A stretch of 64,000 bases of DNA. It comes from Actinoplanes philippinensis (GTDB lineage: Bacteria > Actinomycetota > Actinomycetes > Mycobacteriales > Micromonosporaceae). Positions 43,417-52,197 of the stretch are shown in pieces (the stretch's first letter is position 1; every line of letters begins with the position of its first letter). The notes beneath the pieces were generated by a model, which was not told the origin of the DNA, ran no database searches, and was given only the letters and a program-made list of their open reading frames with translations. The DNA is taken from positions 310,001 through 374,000 of the forward strand of contig NZ_FONV01000002.1 of the NCBI RefSeq assembly GCF_900113015.1. The letters are read 5' to 3'. A program made the position numbers and the translations under genes.

Positions 43417-44517
43417 TCAGGACGGCTGCCAGCCCGTCGACGAGGCCCAGTCGTCGGCCGCCCGCGCCATGTCCGCCCGGTCCGCCGCCTCCGGCACGGC
43501 CCGCAGATAGTCGCGCAGCAGCAACGCGTGCCGCCACCCCGGCGAACCCACCACACGCAGGTGCAGGTCGACGCGGTAACCCGGATCTGCGCACCCGTGC
43601 AGCCGCTTCGGGAACGTGCCGCCAGGGCTGCCCGCCCGATCCGACCACTCCCCCGGCCGCGCCGGAAAGCCCAGCTCACCGAGGCGCCGGGCCAGCCCGT
43701 CGGCCTCGTCGAGGGTGCGCACGCCGATCATCAGGTCGATGACGTCCCGGGCCGGCTGCCCGGGCGCCGCGGTCGGCCCGACATGCTGGACGTCGAATCC
43801 GTCGCCGAGCCCGTGCCGGATCCGGGCGATCAGCCGTGCCGCAGCCGCCGGCCACTCCGGATCGGACTGCACGATGCGTGACTCCGGACTCCGTGTCGCA
43901 GACCGCCCGGACCGGAGATTCCGCTCGAACTCCACGAGCCGGCCATGCCACAGCTCGTCGACTCGGGCGTGCAGGCACTCCAGGTCGTCCTCGTTGGTCA
44001 GCGTCACATCGGCGGCGGCACGACGGCTCGCATCGTCGGTCTGCGCGTCGATCCGCGCGGTGGCCTCCGCCACCGACATGCCACGCAGGCGGGTGAGACG
44101 CCCCAGCCGCACGTCACGGTCGGCCATCACCACGATCACGAGGTGGTACGACGAAGCCAGCCCCGCCTCGACCAGGAGCGGAACGTCGTTGACCACGATC
44201 GAGCCGGGCGCTGCCGAGCGGGTCAGCTCGGCGGTCCTCTCCCGTACCCGAGGATGAATGATCTTCTCGAGCCGCCGCCGCGCCGCCTCGTCACCGAACA
44301 CGCGCGCCCCGAGCGCCGGCCGGTCGAGCGCCCCCTCCAGGGTGAGCACCCCGGCCCCGAACACCTCGACGATCTCGGCGAGGCCGTCCGTGCCGGGCTC
44401 GACCACCTCGCGGGCCAGCAGATCAGCGTCGATGATCACCGCTCCGCGCTCGGCGAGCCGCCGGGCGACCGCGCTCTTGCCGGCACCGATTCCACCCGTG
44501 AGCCCGACTCTCAGCAT
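43417..44517 (-). CDS. coaE: Dephospho-CoA kinase fused to GrpB/UPF0157 domain
   Basis: 366 residues. Residues 1-195 are the last-step CoA kinase: GLTGGIGAGKSAVARRL (P-loop), INDADLLAREV-like DADLLAREV and VVNDVPLLVEAG. Residues 215-366 form a GrpB/UPF0157-type nucleotidyltransferase-like domain (ESRIVQSDPEWPAAAARL, VQHVGPTAAPG). The fusion is usual in actinobacteria. It makes CoA from dephospho-CoA and ATP in the cytoplasm. The role of the second domain is unclear. ATG 44517 is the only start before the P-loop. It lies between rpsA and uvrB on the same strand. Confidence 0.95.
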   Translation of the reverse strand: MLRVGLTGGIGAGKSAVARRLAERGAVIIDADLLAREVVEPGTDGLAEIVEVFGAGVLTLEGALDRPALGARVFGDEAARRRLEKIIHPRVRERTAELTRSAAPGSIVVNDVPLLVEAGLASSYHLVIVVMADRDVRLGRLTRLRGMSVAEATARIDAQTDDASRRAAADVTLTNEDDLECLHARVDELWHGRLVEFERNLRSGRSATRSPESRIVQSDPEWPAAAARLIARIRHGLGDGFDVQHVGPTAAPGQPARDVIDLMIGVRTLDEADGLARRLGELGFPARPGEWSDRAGSPGGTFPKRLHGCADPGYRVDLHLRVVGSPGWRHALLLRDYLRAVPEAADRADMARAADDWASSTGWQPS

Positions 44518-44583
44518 GGGATCAAGTATCGCCAGAACCGTGCGTACGGCAGCGCCCGGGAGGCGGCGGTGTGCAGGAAAGGC

Positions 44584-44619
44584 GAAAGGCCGCCCCGACC
44601 GGAGTCGGGACGGCCTTTC
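44584..44619 (-). terminator. Terminator of rpsA
   Basis: GAAAGGCCGCCCCGAC and GTCGGGACGGCCTTTC form a 16-bp stem with one mismatch and a 4-base loop, 20 bases past the rpsA stop. A short T/C run follows on the minus strand. Confidence 0.75.
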
Positions 44620-44638
44620 GGTGGTACGGAACTACCGG

Positions 44639-46144
44639 CTAGCTCTTGCCGCCGGCCAGCTTCTCGCGCAGAGCGGCGAGAGCCTCGTCGGTGGCCAGGG
44701 TGCCCACCGGCTCCTCGGCCGCGCGCGGCGAGGACGACGAGCTCGAGGAGGAGGTCGACGACGAGGTGGTCACGCCGCCGGACGGAGCCGGGTTGAGCGC
44801 GGCCTCGGCGTCGGCGTCGCGGGACGCCTGCACCTGCTTGGTGTGGGCCTCCCAGCGCTCGCGGGCGTCGGCGTACTGCTTCTCCCACGTCTCGCGCTGC
44901 TTCTCGAAGCCCTCGAGCCACTCGCCCGTCTCCGGGTCGAAGCCCTCCGGGTAGATGTAGTTGCCCTCGGCGTCGTACGTCGCGGCCATGCCGTAGAGGG
45001 TCGGGTCGAAGTGCTCCTCGCCCTCGACGAAGCCCTCGTTGGCCTGCTTGAGCGACAGCGAGATCCGGCGGCGCTCCAGGTCGATGTCGATGACCTTGAC
45101 CAGAACGTCCGAACCCACCTGGACGACCTGCTCGGGCAGCTCGACGTGACGCTCGGCCAGCTCGGAGATGTGCACCAGGCCCTCGATGCCGTCGTCGACG
45201 CGGACGAACGCGCCGAACGGGACGAGCTTGGTGACCTTACCCGGCACGATCTGGTTGATCGCGTGGGTCCGGGCGAACTGACGCCACGGGTCCTCCTGCG
45301 TCGCCTTCAGCGACAGCGAGACACGCTCGCGGTCCAGGTCGACGTCGAGCACCTCGACCTCGACCTCCTGGCCGACCTCGACGACCTCGGACGGGTGGTC
45401 GATGTGCTTCCAGGAGAGCTCGGAGACGTGCACCAGGCCGTCCACACCGCCGAGGTCGACGAAGGCGCCGAAGTTGACGATGGAGGACACGACGCCCTTG
45501 CGGACCTGGCCCTTCTGCAGCTTGTTGAGGAACTCGGTGCGAACCTCGGACTGCGTCTGCTCGAGCCAGGCACGGCGGGACAGAACCACGTTGTTGCGGT
45601 TCTTGTCCAGCTCGATGATCTTCGCCTCGAGCTCGCGGCCGACATACGGCTGCAGGTCGCGGACGCGGCGCATCTCGACCAGGGAGGCCGGGAGGAAGCC
45701 ACGGAGGCCGATGTCGAGGATGAGACCACCCTTGACGACCTCGATGACCGAACCGCGGACGACGCCGTCGTCTTCCTTGATCTTCTCGATGGTGCCCCAA
45801 GCCCGCTCGTACTGAGCGCGCTTCTTCGAGAGGATCAGACGACCCTCCTTGTCCTCCTTGGTGAGGACGAGGGCTTCGATGTGGTCACCGACCGACACCA
45901 CTTCCGCGGGGTCCACGTCATGCTTGATCGACAACTCGCGCGAGGGGATGACACCCTCGGTCTTGTAGCCGATGTCGAGCAGGACCTCGTCCCGATCGAC
46001 CTTGACGACGGTGCCTTCGACAATGTCGCCGTCGTTGAAGTACTTGATGGTCTCGTCGATGGCGGCGAGGAAAGCTTCCTCGGACCCGAGATCGTCGACG
46101 GTGACCTTGTTGGCGCTCGAGGTGGCCTCGATGCTGCTCGTCAT
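44639..46144 (-). CDS. rpsA: 30S ribosomal protein S1
   Basis: 501 residues with four S1 RNA-binding domains (about residues 30-110, 120-190, 200-275 and 285-365), each ending in a motif such as GRLILSKKRA, NNVVLSRRAWL or RVSLSLKATQEDP. It binds mRNA and helps initiation. The C-terminus has an acidic/Ser-rich tail (TSSSTSSSSSSSS) and an AREKLAGGKS-like end typical of actinobacterial S1. The ATG at 46144 (MTSSIEATSSANKV) matches the usual start. The 322-bp gap upstream holds a probable promoter at 46334-46364. Confidence 0.96.
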   Translation of the reverse strand: MTSSIEATSSANKVTVDDLGSEEAFLAAIDETIKYFNDGDIVEGTVVKVDRDEVLLDIGYKTEGVIPSRELSIKHDVDPAEVVSVGDHIEALVLTKEDKEGRLILSKKRAQYERAWGTIEKIKEDDGVVRGSVIEVVKGGLILDIGLRGFLPASLVEMRRVRDLQPYVGRELEAKIIELDKNRNNVVLSRRAWLEQTQSEVRTEFLNKLQKGQVRKGVVSSIVNFGAFVDLGGVDGLVHVSELSWKHIDHPSEVVEVGQEVEVEVLDVDLDRERVSLSLKATQEDPWRQFARTHAINQIVPGKVTKLVPFGAFVRVDDGIEGLVHISELAERHVELPEQVVQVGSDVLVKVIDIDLERRRISLSLKQANEGFVEGEEHFDPTLYGMAATYDAEGNYIYPEGFDPETGEWLEGFEKQRETWEKQYADARERWEAHTKQVQASRDADAEAALNPAPSGGVTTSSSTSSSSSSSSPRAAEEPVGTLATDEALAALREKLAGGKS

Positions 46145-46333
46145 GTGGACAGTTGCTCCGAACGGAATGGATTCGTGGTGTCTCCCGCGCTCCACGGAAC
46201 TGCCGTCGGAAGCGGCACGAGCGAACGAGACGACCAACCCGAGAGCAGTCACATCAACGCAGTCGATCATGCCGAGACCGACGACCACGGAACCTGCTCC
46301 CTGCCGAGGCACACGATCCGCGAGCGCATCGAC

Positions 46334-46364
46334 TAGCTTACCGTGCGCATTACCACAGGTTGCA
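46334..46364 (-). promoter_or_regulatory. Possible promoter of rpsA
   Basis: On the minus strand, TTGCAA (46364-46359) and TAAGCT (46339-46334) are separated by 19 bases, a slightly long but plausible -35/-10 pair. This is 190 bases before the rpsA ATG. The rest of 46145-46466 shows no other feature I can support. Confidence 0.35.
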
Positions 46365-46466
46365 AGCCCTCCTGAGGACCGCGGCACATTGTCGGTCGAG
46401 AACCCGTCAGCATGCCCCTTATGGGCCGAATCGGGACGGTCGACACGCCTGCCGTACGGTTGCCGG

Positions 46467-47267
46467 GTGACTTCGTCCCACTCGTTCGAGACTCCCACCG
46501 AGACCGAGGCGCGCCGCGCCAACCGCTCCTGGTGGGATCTCGACGCCGACGACTACCAGGACGAACACGGCGCCTTCCTGGGTGACGTCGACTTCGTCTG
46601 GTGCCCGGAGCGGCTTCGCGAGGCCGACGCGCGGCTGCTCGGAGCCGTACACGGGAAAAAGATTCTGGAACTCGGGGCCGGCGCCGCGGCAGCCAGCCGG
46701 TGGCTGCGCCGCGAGGGCGCCCGGCCGGTCGCCATGGACCTGTCGGCGGGCATGTTGCGGCATGCGAGGGAGGCGGCCGACCGCAGTGGGGTACGGGTGC
46801 CGCTCGTCCAAGCCGACGCGATGGCCCTCCCGTTCGCCGACGGCGCGTTCGACATCGTCTGCACGGCGTTCGGCGCGATCCCGTTCGTGGCCGACTCGGG
46901 CGCGGCGATGCGCGAGGTCGCCCGGGTGCTGCGGCCCGGCGGCAGCTGGGTGTTCTCCATCACGCACCCGATGCGGTGGGTCTTCTGGGACGAGCCGGAC
47001 GAGACCGGCCTGCTCGCCCGGAACTCGTATTTCGACCGCTCCCCCTACGTCGAGCGGGACGAGGACGGGACGGTCAGCTACCTGGAACAGCACCGTACCC
47101 TCGGCGACCGCATCCGCGAGCTGGTGGCGGCCGGTTTCGTGGTCCGAGACCTGGTCGAGCCGGAGTGGCCGGACGACCACGACCAGATCTGGGGCCAGTG
47201 GAGCCCGTTGCGCGGCCGGCTCTTCCCGGGCACCGCCATCTTCGTCTGCGATCTGCCCAAGTCCTGA
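46467..47267 (+). CDS. Class I SAM-dependent methyltransferase
   Basis: 266 residues. Motif I (ILELGAGAAAASRWL) near residue 71, then MDLSAGMLRHARE, ADAMALPFADGAFDIV and LRPGGSWVFSITHP are the standard class I methyltransferase signs. The N-terminal RSWWDLDADDYQDEHGAFLG region resembles small-molecule methyltransferases. The substrate is unknown. The GTG at 46467 is chosen for length and because it opens the characteristic N-terminal segment. It is divergent from rpsA and followed by two small genes. Confidence 0.85.
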   Translation: MTSSHSFETPTETEARRANRSWWDLDADDYQDEHGAFLGDVDFVWCPERLREADARLLGAVHGKKILELGAGAAAASRWLRREGARPVAMDLSAGMLRHAREAADRSGVRVPLVQADAMALPFADGAFDIVCTAFGAIPFVADSGAAMREVARVLRPGGSWVFSITHPMRWVFWDEPDETGLLARNSYFDRSPYVERDEDGTVSYLEQHRTLGDRIRELVAAGFVVRDLVEPEWPDDHDQIWGQWSPLRGRLFPGTAIFVCDLPKS

Positions 47268-47351
47268 CCGGCCGCCGTCACCCGTCCGTGTCCGCCGCCT
47301 CGCCTGCTCACCGTGCTGTTTCCGGAGCGGCCCGCCGGGTACCCCGCAGGC

Positions 47352-47570
47352 ATGACCAAAACGAAGAAAGACCTGAAAAAGGGCGCCAAGGTGAGCTGGC
47401 GGAGCCACGGGGAGACCGTTCGCGGCACCGTGCAGCGGAAGATCACCGAGCGCACCGAGACCGCCGGGCGGACCGTCGCCGCCTCGGCGGAGGAGCCGCA
47501 GTACAAGGTGCGCAGCGACAAGACCGGGCGCGAGGCGGTGCACAAGCCGGAGGCGCTGCACCATGGGTGA
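47352..47570 (+). CDS. Small DUF2945-like protein
   Basis: 72-residue basic protein starting MTKTKKDLKKGAKVSWRSHG and containing the Tudor-like beta strands VSWRSHGETVRGTVQRKIT and YKVRSDKTGREAVHKPEAL. It resembles DUF2945/hypervirulence-associated Tudor-like proteins. The role is unknown. Its last 8 bases overlap the next gene's start (ATGGGTGA), so the pair is co-translated. Small size and lack of a known partner limit the call. Confidence 0.75.
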   Translation: MTKTKKDLKKGAKVSWRSHGETVRGTVQRKITERTETAGRTVAASAEEPQYKVRSDKTGREAVHKPEALHHG

Positions 47571-47883
47571 CGTGCACGCCGAGTTCCGGGAGGCGGTGAA
47601 CATGACCGCCGCCGAACTGCGCCGATGGCTCGACAGCGACGAGTCGCAGCAGGTCGGCCAGAAACGGTCCGCGGGCGCCGAGTCGGTCGGCCACGACTCG
47701 GGCCGGAAGATCGTCCAGATCCTCGGCAAGAAGAAGGCCGACCTCACGGACGCCGACGAACAGCACATGCGCAAGGTGGTCGGCTACGTCCACCGGCACA
47801 CGGCCCAGCGCCCCGACGGCGACGTCAGCGACAGCCGCTGGCGCCACTCACTGATGAACTGGGGCCACGACCCCCTCAAGTAG
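47563..47883 (+). CDS. Small DUF3140-like protein
   Basis: 106 residues: a helical N-terminal part (FREAVNMTAAELRRWLDSDE), then SGRKIVQILGKKKADLTDAD and RHTAQRPDGDVSDSRWRHSL. It ends with LMNWGHDPLK. The sequence fits the DUF3140 family of actinobacterial plus-strand pairs with DUF2945. It overlaps the preceding gene by 8 bases. The function is unknown. A DNA- or RNA-linked stress role is often suggested for such pairs, not shown here. Confidence 0.75.
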   Translation: MGDVHAEFREAVNMTAAELRRWLDSDESQQVGQKRSAGAESVGHDSGRKIVQILGKKKADLTDADEQHMRKVVGYVHRHTAQRPDGDVSDSRWRHSLMNWGHDPLK

Positions 47884-47919
47884 CCCGACCCCGGCCACCC
47901 GGAACGAGTCGCGATCCGA

Positions 47920-47976
47920 CCCGCCGAGCCTTTGACGTAGCGGACCGGCCCGCCGAGCCTTTGACGTAGCGGACCG
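47920..47976. repeat. Two 28-29-bp direct repeats
   Basis: CCCGCCGAGCCTTTGACGTA and the following AGCGGACCG are found at 47920-47948 and again at 47949-47976. They sit between the DUF3140 gene and the convergent arsR gene. Function unknown. Confidence 0.7.
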
Positions 47977-48026
47977 ACCGGCCGAGCCGACCGGCTGGGA
48001 GGCCGGCCGGCGCGTGCTTTCCGGCG

Positions 48027-48653
48027 CTATGGGATACGGCGGCCGGCGTCGAGGACTCCGGCGAGGCGGGTCAGTTCGCCGGGGACGGCACGGTAGTAGA
48101 CCCAGGTGCCGCGGCGGGCGCCGTGCACCAGGCCGGCCTCGCGAAGAATGCGCAGGTGGTGCGAGATGGTGGGGCCGGTGAGCGGGAACGCCTCGCTCAG
48201 GTCACAGACGCAGATCTCACCGTCGGCCGCCGACGCGATCATCGACAGCAGCCGCAGCCGGACCGGATCGCCGAGGGCTTTGAACGTCCCGGCGAGGTCG
48301 CCGGCCTGATCGGAATCGAGCGGCCCACGCCCGAGAGCGACCGTCCCGTCCGGGAGGACACCCGGCTCATGCCCGGAAGCCGCCACGTAACGCGGCCCGT
48401 GAACATGCCCGCCCACCGGAAGCGACCCCGGACCGTGAGAGGCCGCCGAAAGCGACGCCGGACCATGAGAGGCCGCCGAAAGCGACCCCGGACCATGAGA
48501 GGCCGCCGAAAGCGACGCCGGTCTGGGGGCGGCGGTCGGCCCGGTGCGGAGGCCGGGGGTGAGCGCCGCGGCGGGCTGCCCGGATACGGTCCCGGGTGGC
48601 GTGTCGGCCTCGACCCCGGAACGAACCTCAATCGACGTCGATCGGCTCGGCAT
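48027..48653 (-). CDS. ArsR-family regulator with repeat-containing N-terminal extension
   Basis: 208 residues from ATG 48653. The last 95 residues are an ArsR winged helix: AGTFKALGDPVRLRLLSMIA, the metal-site EICVCDLSEAF, and LTGPTISHHLRILREAGLV. The two Cys of CVCDL suggest an arsenite/antimonite-type sensor. The first 110 residues hold three 10-residue repeats of SLSAASHGP and a His-rich segment (GGHVHGPRYVAASGHEP). The start is uncertain because no ribosome-binding site is visible upstream. A start just before the ArsR core, without the extension, is possible. No resistance genes adjoin it. Confidence 0.75.
   Translation of the reverse strand: MPSRSTSIEVRSGVEADTPPGTVSGQPAAALTPGLRTGPTAAPRPASLSAASHGPGSLSAASHGPASLSAASHGPGSLPVGGHVHGPRYVAASGHEPGVLPDGTVALGRGPLDSDQAGDLAGTFKALGDPVRLRLLSMIASAADGEICVCDLSEAFPLTGPTISHHLRILREAGLVHGARRGTWVYYRAVPGELTRLAGVLDAGRRIP
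48421..48522 (-). repeat. Three-and-a-half 30-bp repeats within arsR extension
   Basis: Units at 48421-48450, 48451-48480 and 48481-48510 with a partial next copy. They differ by only a base or two, and keep frame as SLSAASHGP[G/A]. Confidence 0.8.
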
Positions 48654-48886
48654 CGGCCCAGGGTGGCAGAAGAGCGCAACCAGCGGCGCGAATGCCACCC
48701 GGACGAGTACCCCGGCCCGCCGGCCCGTCACCCGACCGGGCGGATACCGACGCCCCGGTCCGGTGGACCCTCGAACCCGCAGGTCATCGTGCCGTCCCAG
48801 GCGCCTTCTGCCAGCCGCCTTCCCGGCGTCGAACTGACCAACCACCTTGGCGGCAAAGAGCGCGTTGCGCCGGAAGGCCCAGCCGC
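48654..48886. other. Intergenic, no gene supported
   Basis: This 233-base segment upstream of arsR carries no recognised element. It leads into the six-copy repeat array at 48887. Confidence 0.4.
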
Positions 48887-49200
48887 GATCATGTGAGACA
48901 GGATGCGAAGACGGACCGGTGGTCCCGCGCACCCACGACCATGTGAGGTCCGACCGCAAGACGGCATCCGTGGTCCCGCGCATCCGGCAGACCCGCGACC
49001 GTGTGAGGTCCGGACGCAAAGGCAGAACCTGTGGTCCCGCACGACCGCGACCGTATGCGGCCCGAGCGCAAAGACGGAAACCCCCGGTCCCCGCGCCCCG
49101 CCACAGCCGCGACCGTGTGGAATCCGCACGCAAAGACGAAACCGCGGTCCCCGCACCCCGACCGTGTGAGGGCCAGGCCGCGAAGACGGGAACCCGGGGG
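48887..49200. repeat. Six-copy degenerate intergenic repeat array
   Basis: Units begin near 48887, 48937, 48997, 49049, 49111 and 49160. The most conserved part reads GACCGTGTGAGGTCCG, then ACGCAAAGACGG-type and GTGGTCCCGC-type blocks. Spacing varies from 49 to 62 bases and units diverge, unlike a CRISPR. It sits between arsR and polA. Both genes are transcribed on the minus strand, so it may be the region beyond the polA end. Confidence 0.75.
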
Positions 49201-49266
49201 CGGGCGCACCGGGCACAGCCGGCGACCGCGCGGGTCCGGACGGTGCGCCCGGACCCGATGCGGGGC

Positions 49267-51966
49267 TTAGTGGTCGGCTCCGTTCCAGTCTCGGCCGGCG
49301 CCGATGGAGACCTCCAACGGGACCGACAACGGGTAGGCGCCGCCCATCTCGCGGCGGACCAGCTCCTCGAGGGCCTCCTGCTCGCCGGGGGCGACCTCGA
49401 AGACCAGCTCGTCGTGGACCTGCAGGAGCATCCGGGAGGTCAGGCCGGCGTCCTTGAGGGCCTCGTCGACGTGCAGCATCGCGATCTTGATGATGTCGGC
49501 GGCGGAGCCCTGGATCGGCGCGTTCAGCGCCATCCGCTCGGCCATCTCGCGGCGCTGGCGGTTGTCACTGCTCAGGTCGGGCAGATAGCGGCGGCGGCCC
49601 AGGATGGTGGCGGTGTAGCCGTCCTTGCCGGCCCGCTGGACGACGGCCTGGAGGTAGTCGCGGACCCCGCCGAAGCGCTCGAAATACTCCGTCATCAGCG
49701 TGCGCGCCTCCTCGGTGGAGATGCTCAGCTGGTTGGAGAGGCCGAAGGCGCTCAACCCGTACGCCAAACCGTAGTTCATCGCCTTGATCTTGCGTCGCTG
49801 GTCGGCGGTGACCTCGCCCAGGCCGACGTGGAAGACCGACGAGGCGGTGGCGGCGTGGAAGTCGGCGCCCGAGTTGAAGGCGGCGATCAGCGCGTCGTCA
49901 CCGGACAGGTGCGCCATGATCCGCATCTCGATCTGGCTGTAGTCGGCGGTCATCAGCCGGTCGTAGCCGGGGCCGACCACGAAGGCGCGGCGGATGCGGC
50001 GCCCCTCCTCGGTACGGATCGGGATGTTCTGCAGGTTGGGGTCGGTCGACGAGAGGCGGCCGGTGGCGGCGACCGTCTGGTTGAACGTGGTGTGGATGCG
50101 GGTGTCGTCGGAGACCGACTTGAGCAGGCCGTCGACGGTCGACTTGAGCTTGGCGACGTCACGGTGGCGCAGCAGGTGGGCCAGCAGCGGGTCGGCGGTC
50201 TGCTCGAACAGGTTGGTCAGGGCGTCGGCATCCGTCGTGTAGCCCGATTTGATCTTCTTGGTCTTGGGCAGGTTGCGCTCGACGAAGAGGATCTCCTGCA
50301 ACTGCTTGGGCGAGCCGAGGTTGAACTCGCGGCCGACCACCTCGTGTGCGGCCTGCTGCGCCGATTTGACCTCGGCGGCGAAGTGCGACTCCAGCTCGGA
50401 GAGGTAGTCGGTGTCGGCGGCGATGCCGCGCTGCTCCATCTCGGCGAGGACCACCGACAGCGGCTGCTCCACGTCGGCGAGCAGGCGCACCGACTCGCCG
50501 CCGTCGCGGGACAGCTCGGTGATGAGCACCTCGGCCAGGTCGAGGGTGGCCCGGGCGCGGAGCATCACGCCCTGCTCGGCCGTGTCGTCAGGACCGTCCT
50601 CGCCGTCGAACGTGAAGGCCATCTGGGCCTCCTGCGGCTCCTCGACCCTCAGCTCGCGCTTGAGGTAGCGCAGCGCCAGGTCGTTGAGGTCGTAGGCTCG
50701 CTGGTCGGGCTTGGCGAGGTAGGCGGCGAGGGCGGTGTCGGTGGTGACCCCGGCCAGCCGCCAGCCGTGCGCGTGGAAGGCGAGCAGCGCCGGTTTCGCG
50801 TCGTGGATCACCTTGGGACGGGACGGCTCGGCCAGCCACGCGGCCACCGCACGCTCGTCGTCCTCGTCGAGGCCGGCCGGGTCGAACCAGGCGGCCGGAC
50901 CGTCCGCGGTGGCCACGCCGACCCCGGTGAGCCGGCCGGTGCCGCGGCCGAACGTGCCGGTGACGGCCACGCCGACCGGGTCGGTGCCGGCGTGCTCGCG
51001 CAGCCAGGCGGCGACACCACCGGAGCGCAGCACCTGCCCGGCGATGTCGAACCCGGCCTCGGCCTCGGGCTCCACCGCCTCCAGGTACGAATACAGCCGC
51101 TCGCGGAGGATCCGGAACTCCAGCGCGTCGAACACCCGGTGCACGGCCTCCCGGTCCCACCCGGCCCACCGCACGTCCTCCGGGCGCAGCGGCAGCTCCA
51201 GGTCGCAGACCAGCGCGTTGAGGTCGTAGTTGCGGATCACGTCGGCCAGGTGGGCGCGCAGGCTGTCGCCGACCTTGCCCTTGATCTTGTCGACGTTGGC
51301 GATGATCCCGTCGAGGTCGCCATACTCCTTGATCCACTTGGCGGCGGTCTTGTCACCCACACCGGGGACACCGGTCAGGTTGTCGCTGGACTCGCCGACC
51401 AGCGCGGCCTTCACCCGGTAGAGCTCGGGCCGGACGAAATACTTGGTCTCGATCGCCTCCGGGGTCATCCGCCAGACCTCGGAGACGCCGCGCACCGGAT
51501 AGATGATCGTGGTGTGCTCGCCGGCGAGCTGGAAGGCGTCGCGGTCACCGGTGGAGATCAGCACCTCCATGCCGCCGGCGCGGGCCTGGGTCGCCAGGGT
51601 GGCGATGATGTCGTCGGCCTCGTAGCCGGGTTTCTCCAGCACCGGGATGCGCAGCGCCTCCAGCACCTCCTTGATCAGGCTGACCTGACCCTGGAAGGGC
51701 TGCGGGGTCTCCGACCGGCCCGCCTTGTACTCCGCATACTTCTCGGTGCGGAAGGAGTGGCGGGAGACGTCGAACGCGACCACGATGTGCGTCGGTTTCT
51801 CGTCACGCAGCATGTTGATGAGCATCGACGTGAAGCCGAACACGGCGTTGGTCGGCTGCCCGGTGGCGGTGCTGAAGTTGTCCACCGGCAGCGCGAAATA
51901 GGCCCGGTAGGCCAGCGAGTGGCCGTCGAGCAGCAGCAGGCGGGGGGTCTCGGCTTCGTCGCTCAC
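49267..51966 (-). CDS. polA: DNA polymerase I
   Basis: 899 residues. The 5'-nuclease domain (1-290) has LLLLDGHSLAYRAYFA and ISTGDRDAFQLA. The middle domain corresponds to the 3'-5' exonuclease but the usual acidic catalytic residues are not seen (GVAVTGTFGRGTGRL), as in many actinobacteria. The polymerase domain shows ATGRLSSTDPNLQNIPIRTE, the DYSQIEMR motif A, KAMNYGLAYG motif B and QVHDELVFE motif C. The GTG start at 51966 (VSDEAETPRLLLLDGHS) is preferred over an upstream start. It works in repair and Okazaki-fragment processing. Confidence 0.96.
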   Translation of the reverse strand: MSDEAETPRLLLLDGHSLAYRAYFALPVDNFSTATGQPTNAVFGFTSMLINMLRDEKPTHIVVAFDVSRHSFRTEKYAEYKAGRSETPQPFQGQVSLIKEVLEALRIPVLEKPGYEADDIIATLATQARAGGMEVLISTGDRDAFQLAGEHTTIIYPVRGVSEVWRMTPEAIETKYFVRPELYRVKAALVGESSDNLTGVPGVGDKTAAKWIKEYGDLDGIIANVDKIKGKVGDSLRAHLADVIRNYDLNALVCDLELPLRPEDVRWAGWDREAVHRVFDALEFRILRERLYSYLEAVEPEAEAGFDIAGQVLRSGGVAAWLREHAGTDPVGVAVTGTFGRGTGRLTGVGVATADGPAAWFDPAGLDEDDERAVAAWLAEPSRPKVIHDAKPALLAFHAHGWRLAGVTTDTALAAYLAKPDQRAYDLNDLALRYLKRELRVEEPQEAQMAFTFDGEDGPDDTAEQGVMLRARATLDLAEVLITELSRDGGESVRLLADVEQPLSVVLAEMEQRGIAADTDYLSELESHFAAEVKSAQQAAHEVVGREFNLGSPKQLQEILFVERNLPKTKKIKSGYTTDADALTNLFEQTADPLLAHLLRHRDVAKLKSTVDGLLKSVSDDTRIHTTFNQTVAATGRLSSTDPNLQNIPIRTEEGRRIRRAFVVGPGYDRLMTADYSQIEMRIMAHLSGDDALIAAFNSGADFHAATASSVFHVGLGEVTADQRRKIKAMNYGLAYGLSAFGLSNQLSISTEEARTLMTEYFERFGGVRDYLQAVVQRAGKDGYTATILGRRRYLPDLSSDNRQRREMAERMALNAPIQGSAADIIKIAMLHVDEALKDAGLTSRMLLQVHDELVFEVAPGEQEALEELVRREMGGAYPLSVPLEVSIGAGRDWNGADH

Positions 51967-52197
51967 ATCCCGGCACTCTAGTCGCCGGGTATGACAATCC
52001 CCGGTACGCCGTCCGGGCCGACGGTTCACCCGCTCAAACGTCAGACCGCGAGCGGAAAGTTACGGATAGGCAACTGTCCTGTTGCAACCGGAGCTTTGAG
52101 CTAGCCCCGAGGTCCACAGCTCATTAGGTTGCCACCATCAGCGTCATGGCAGTGGGGGCCACCCATGCACCCACCGCGCTGGGACAAAGGAGATTTG

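Noticed and set aside
43417..44517. CoaE fusion as an unusual event
   Set aside because: The kinase-GrpB fusion is the normal arrangement in actinobacteria.
48887..49200. CRISPR array
   Set aside because: Units are degenerate, spacing is irregular, and no identical repeats with unique spacers or cas genes are present.
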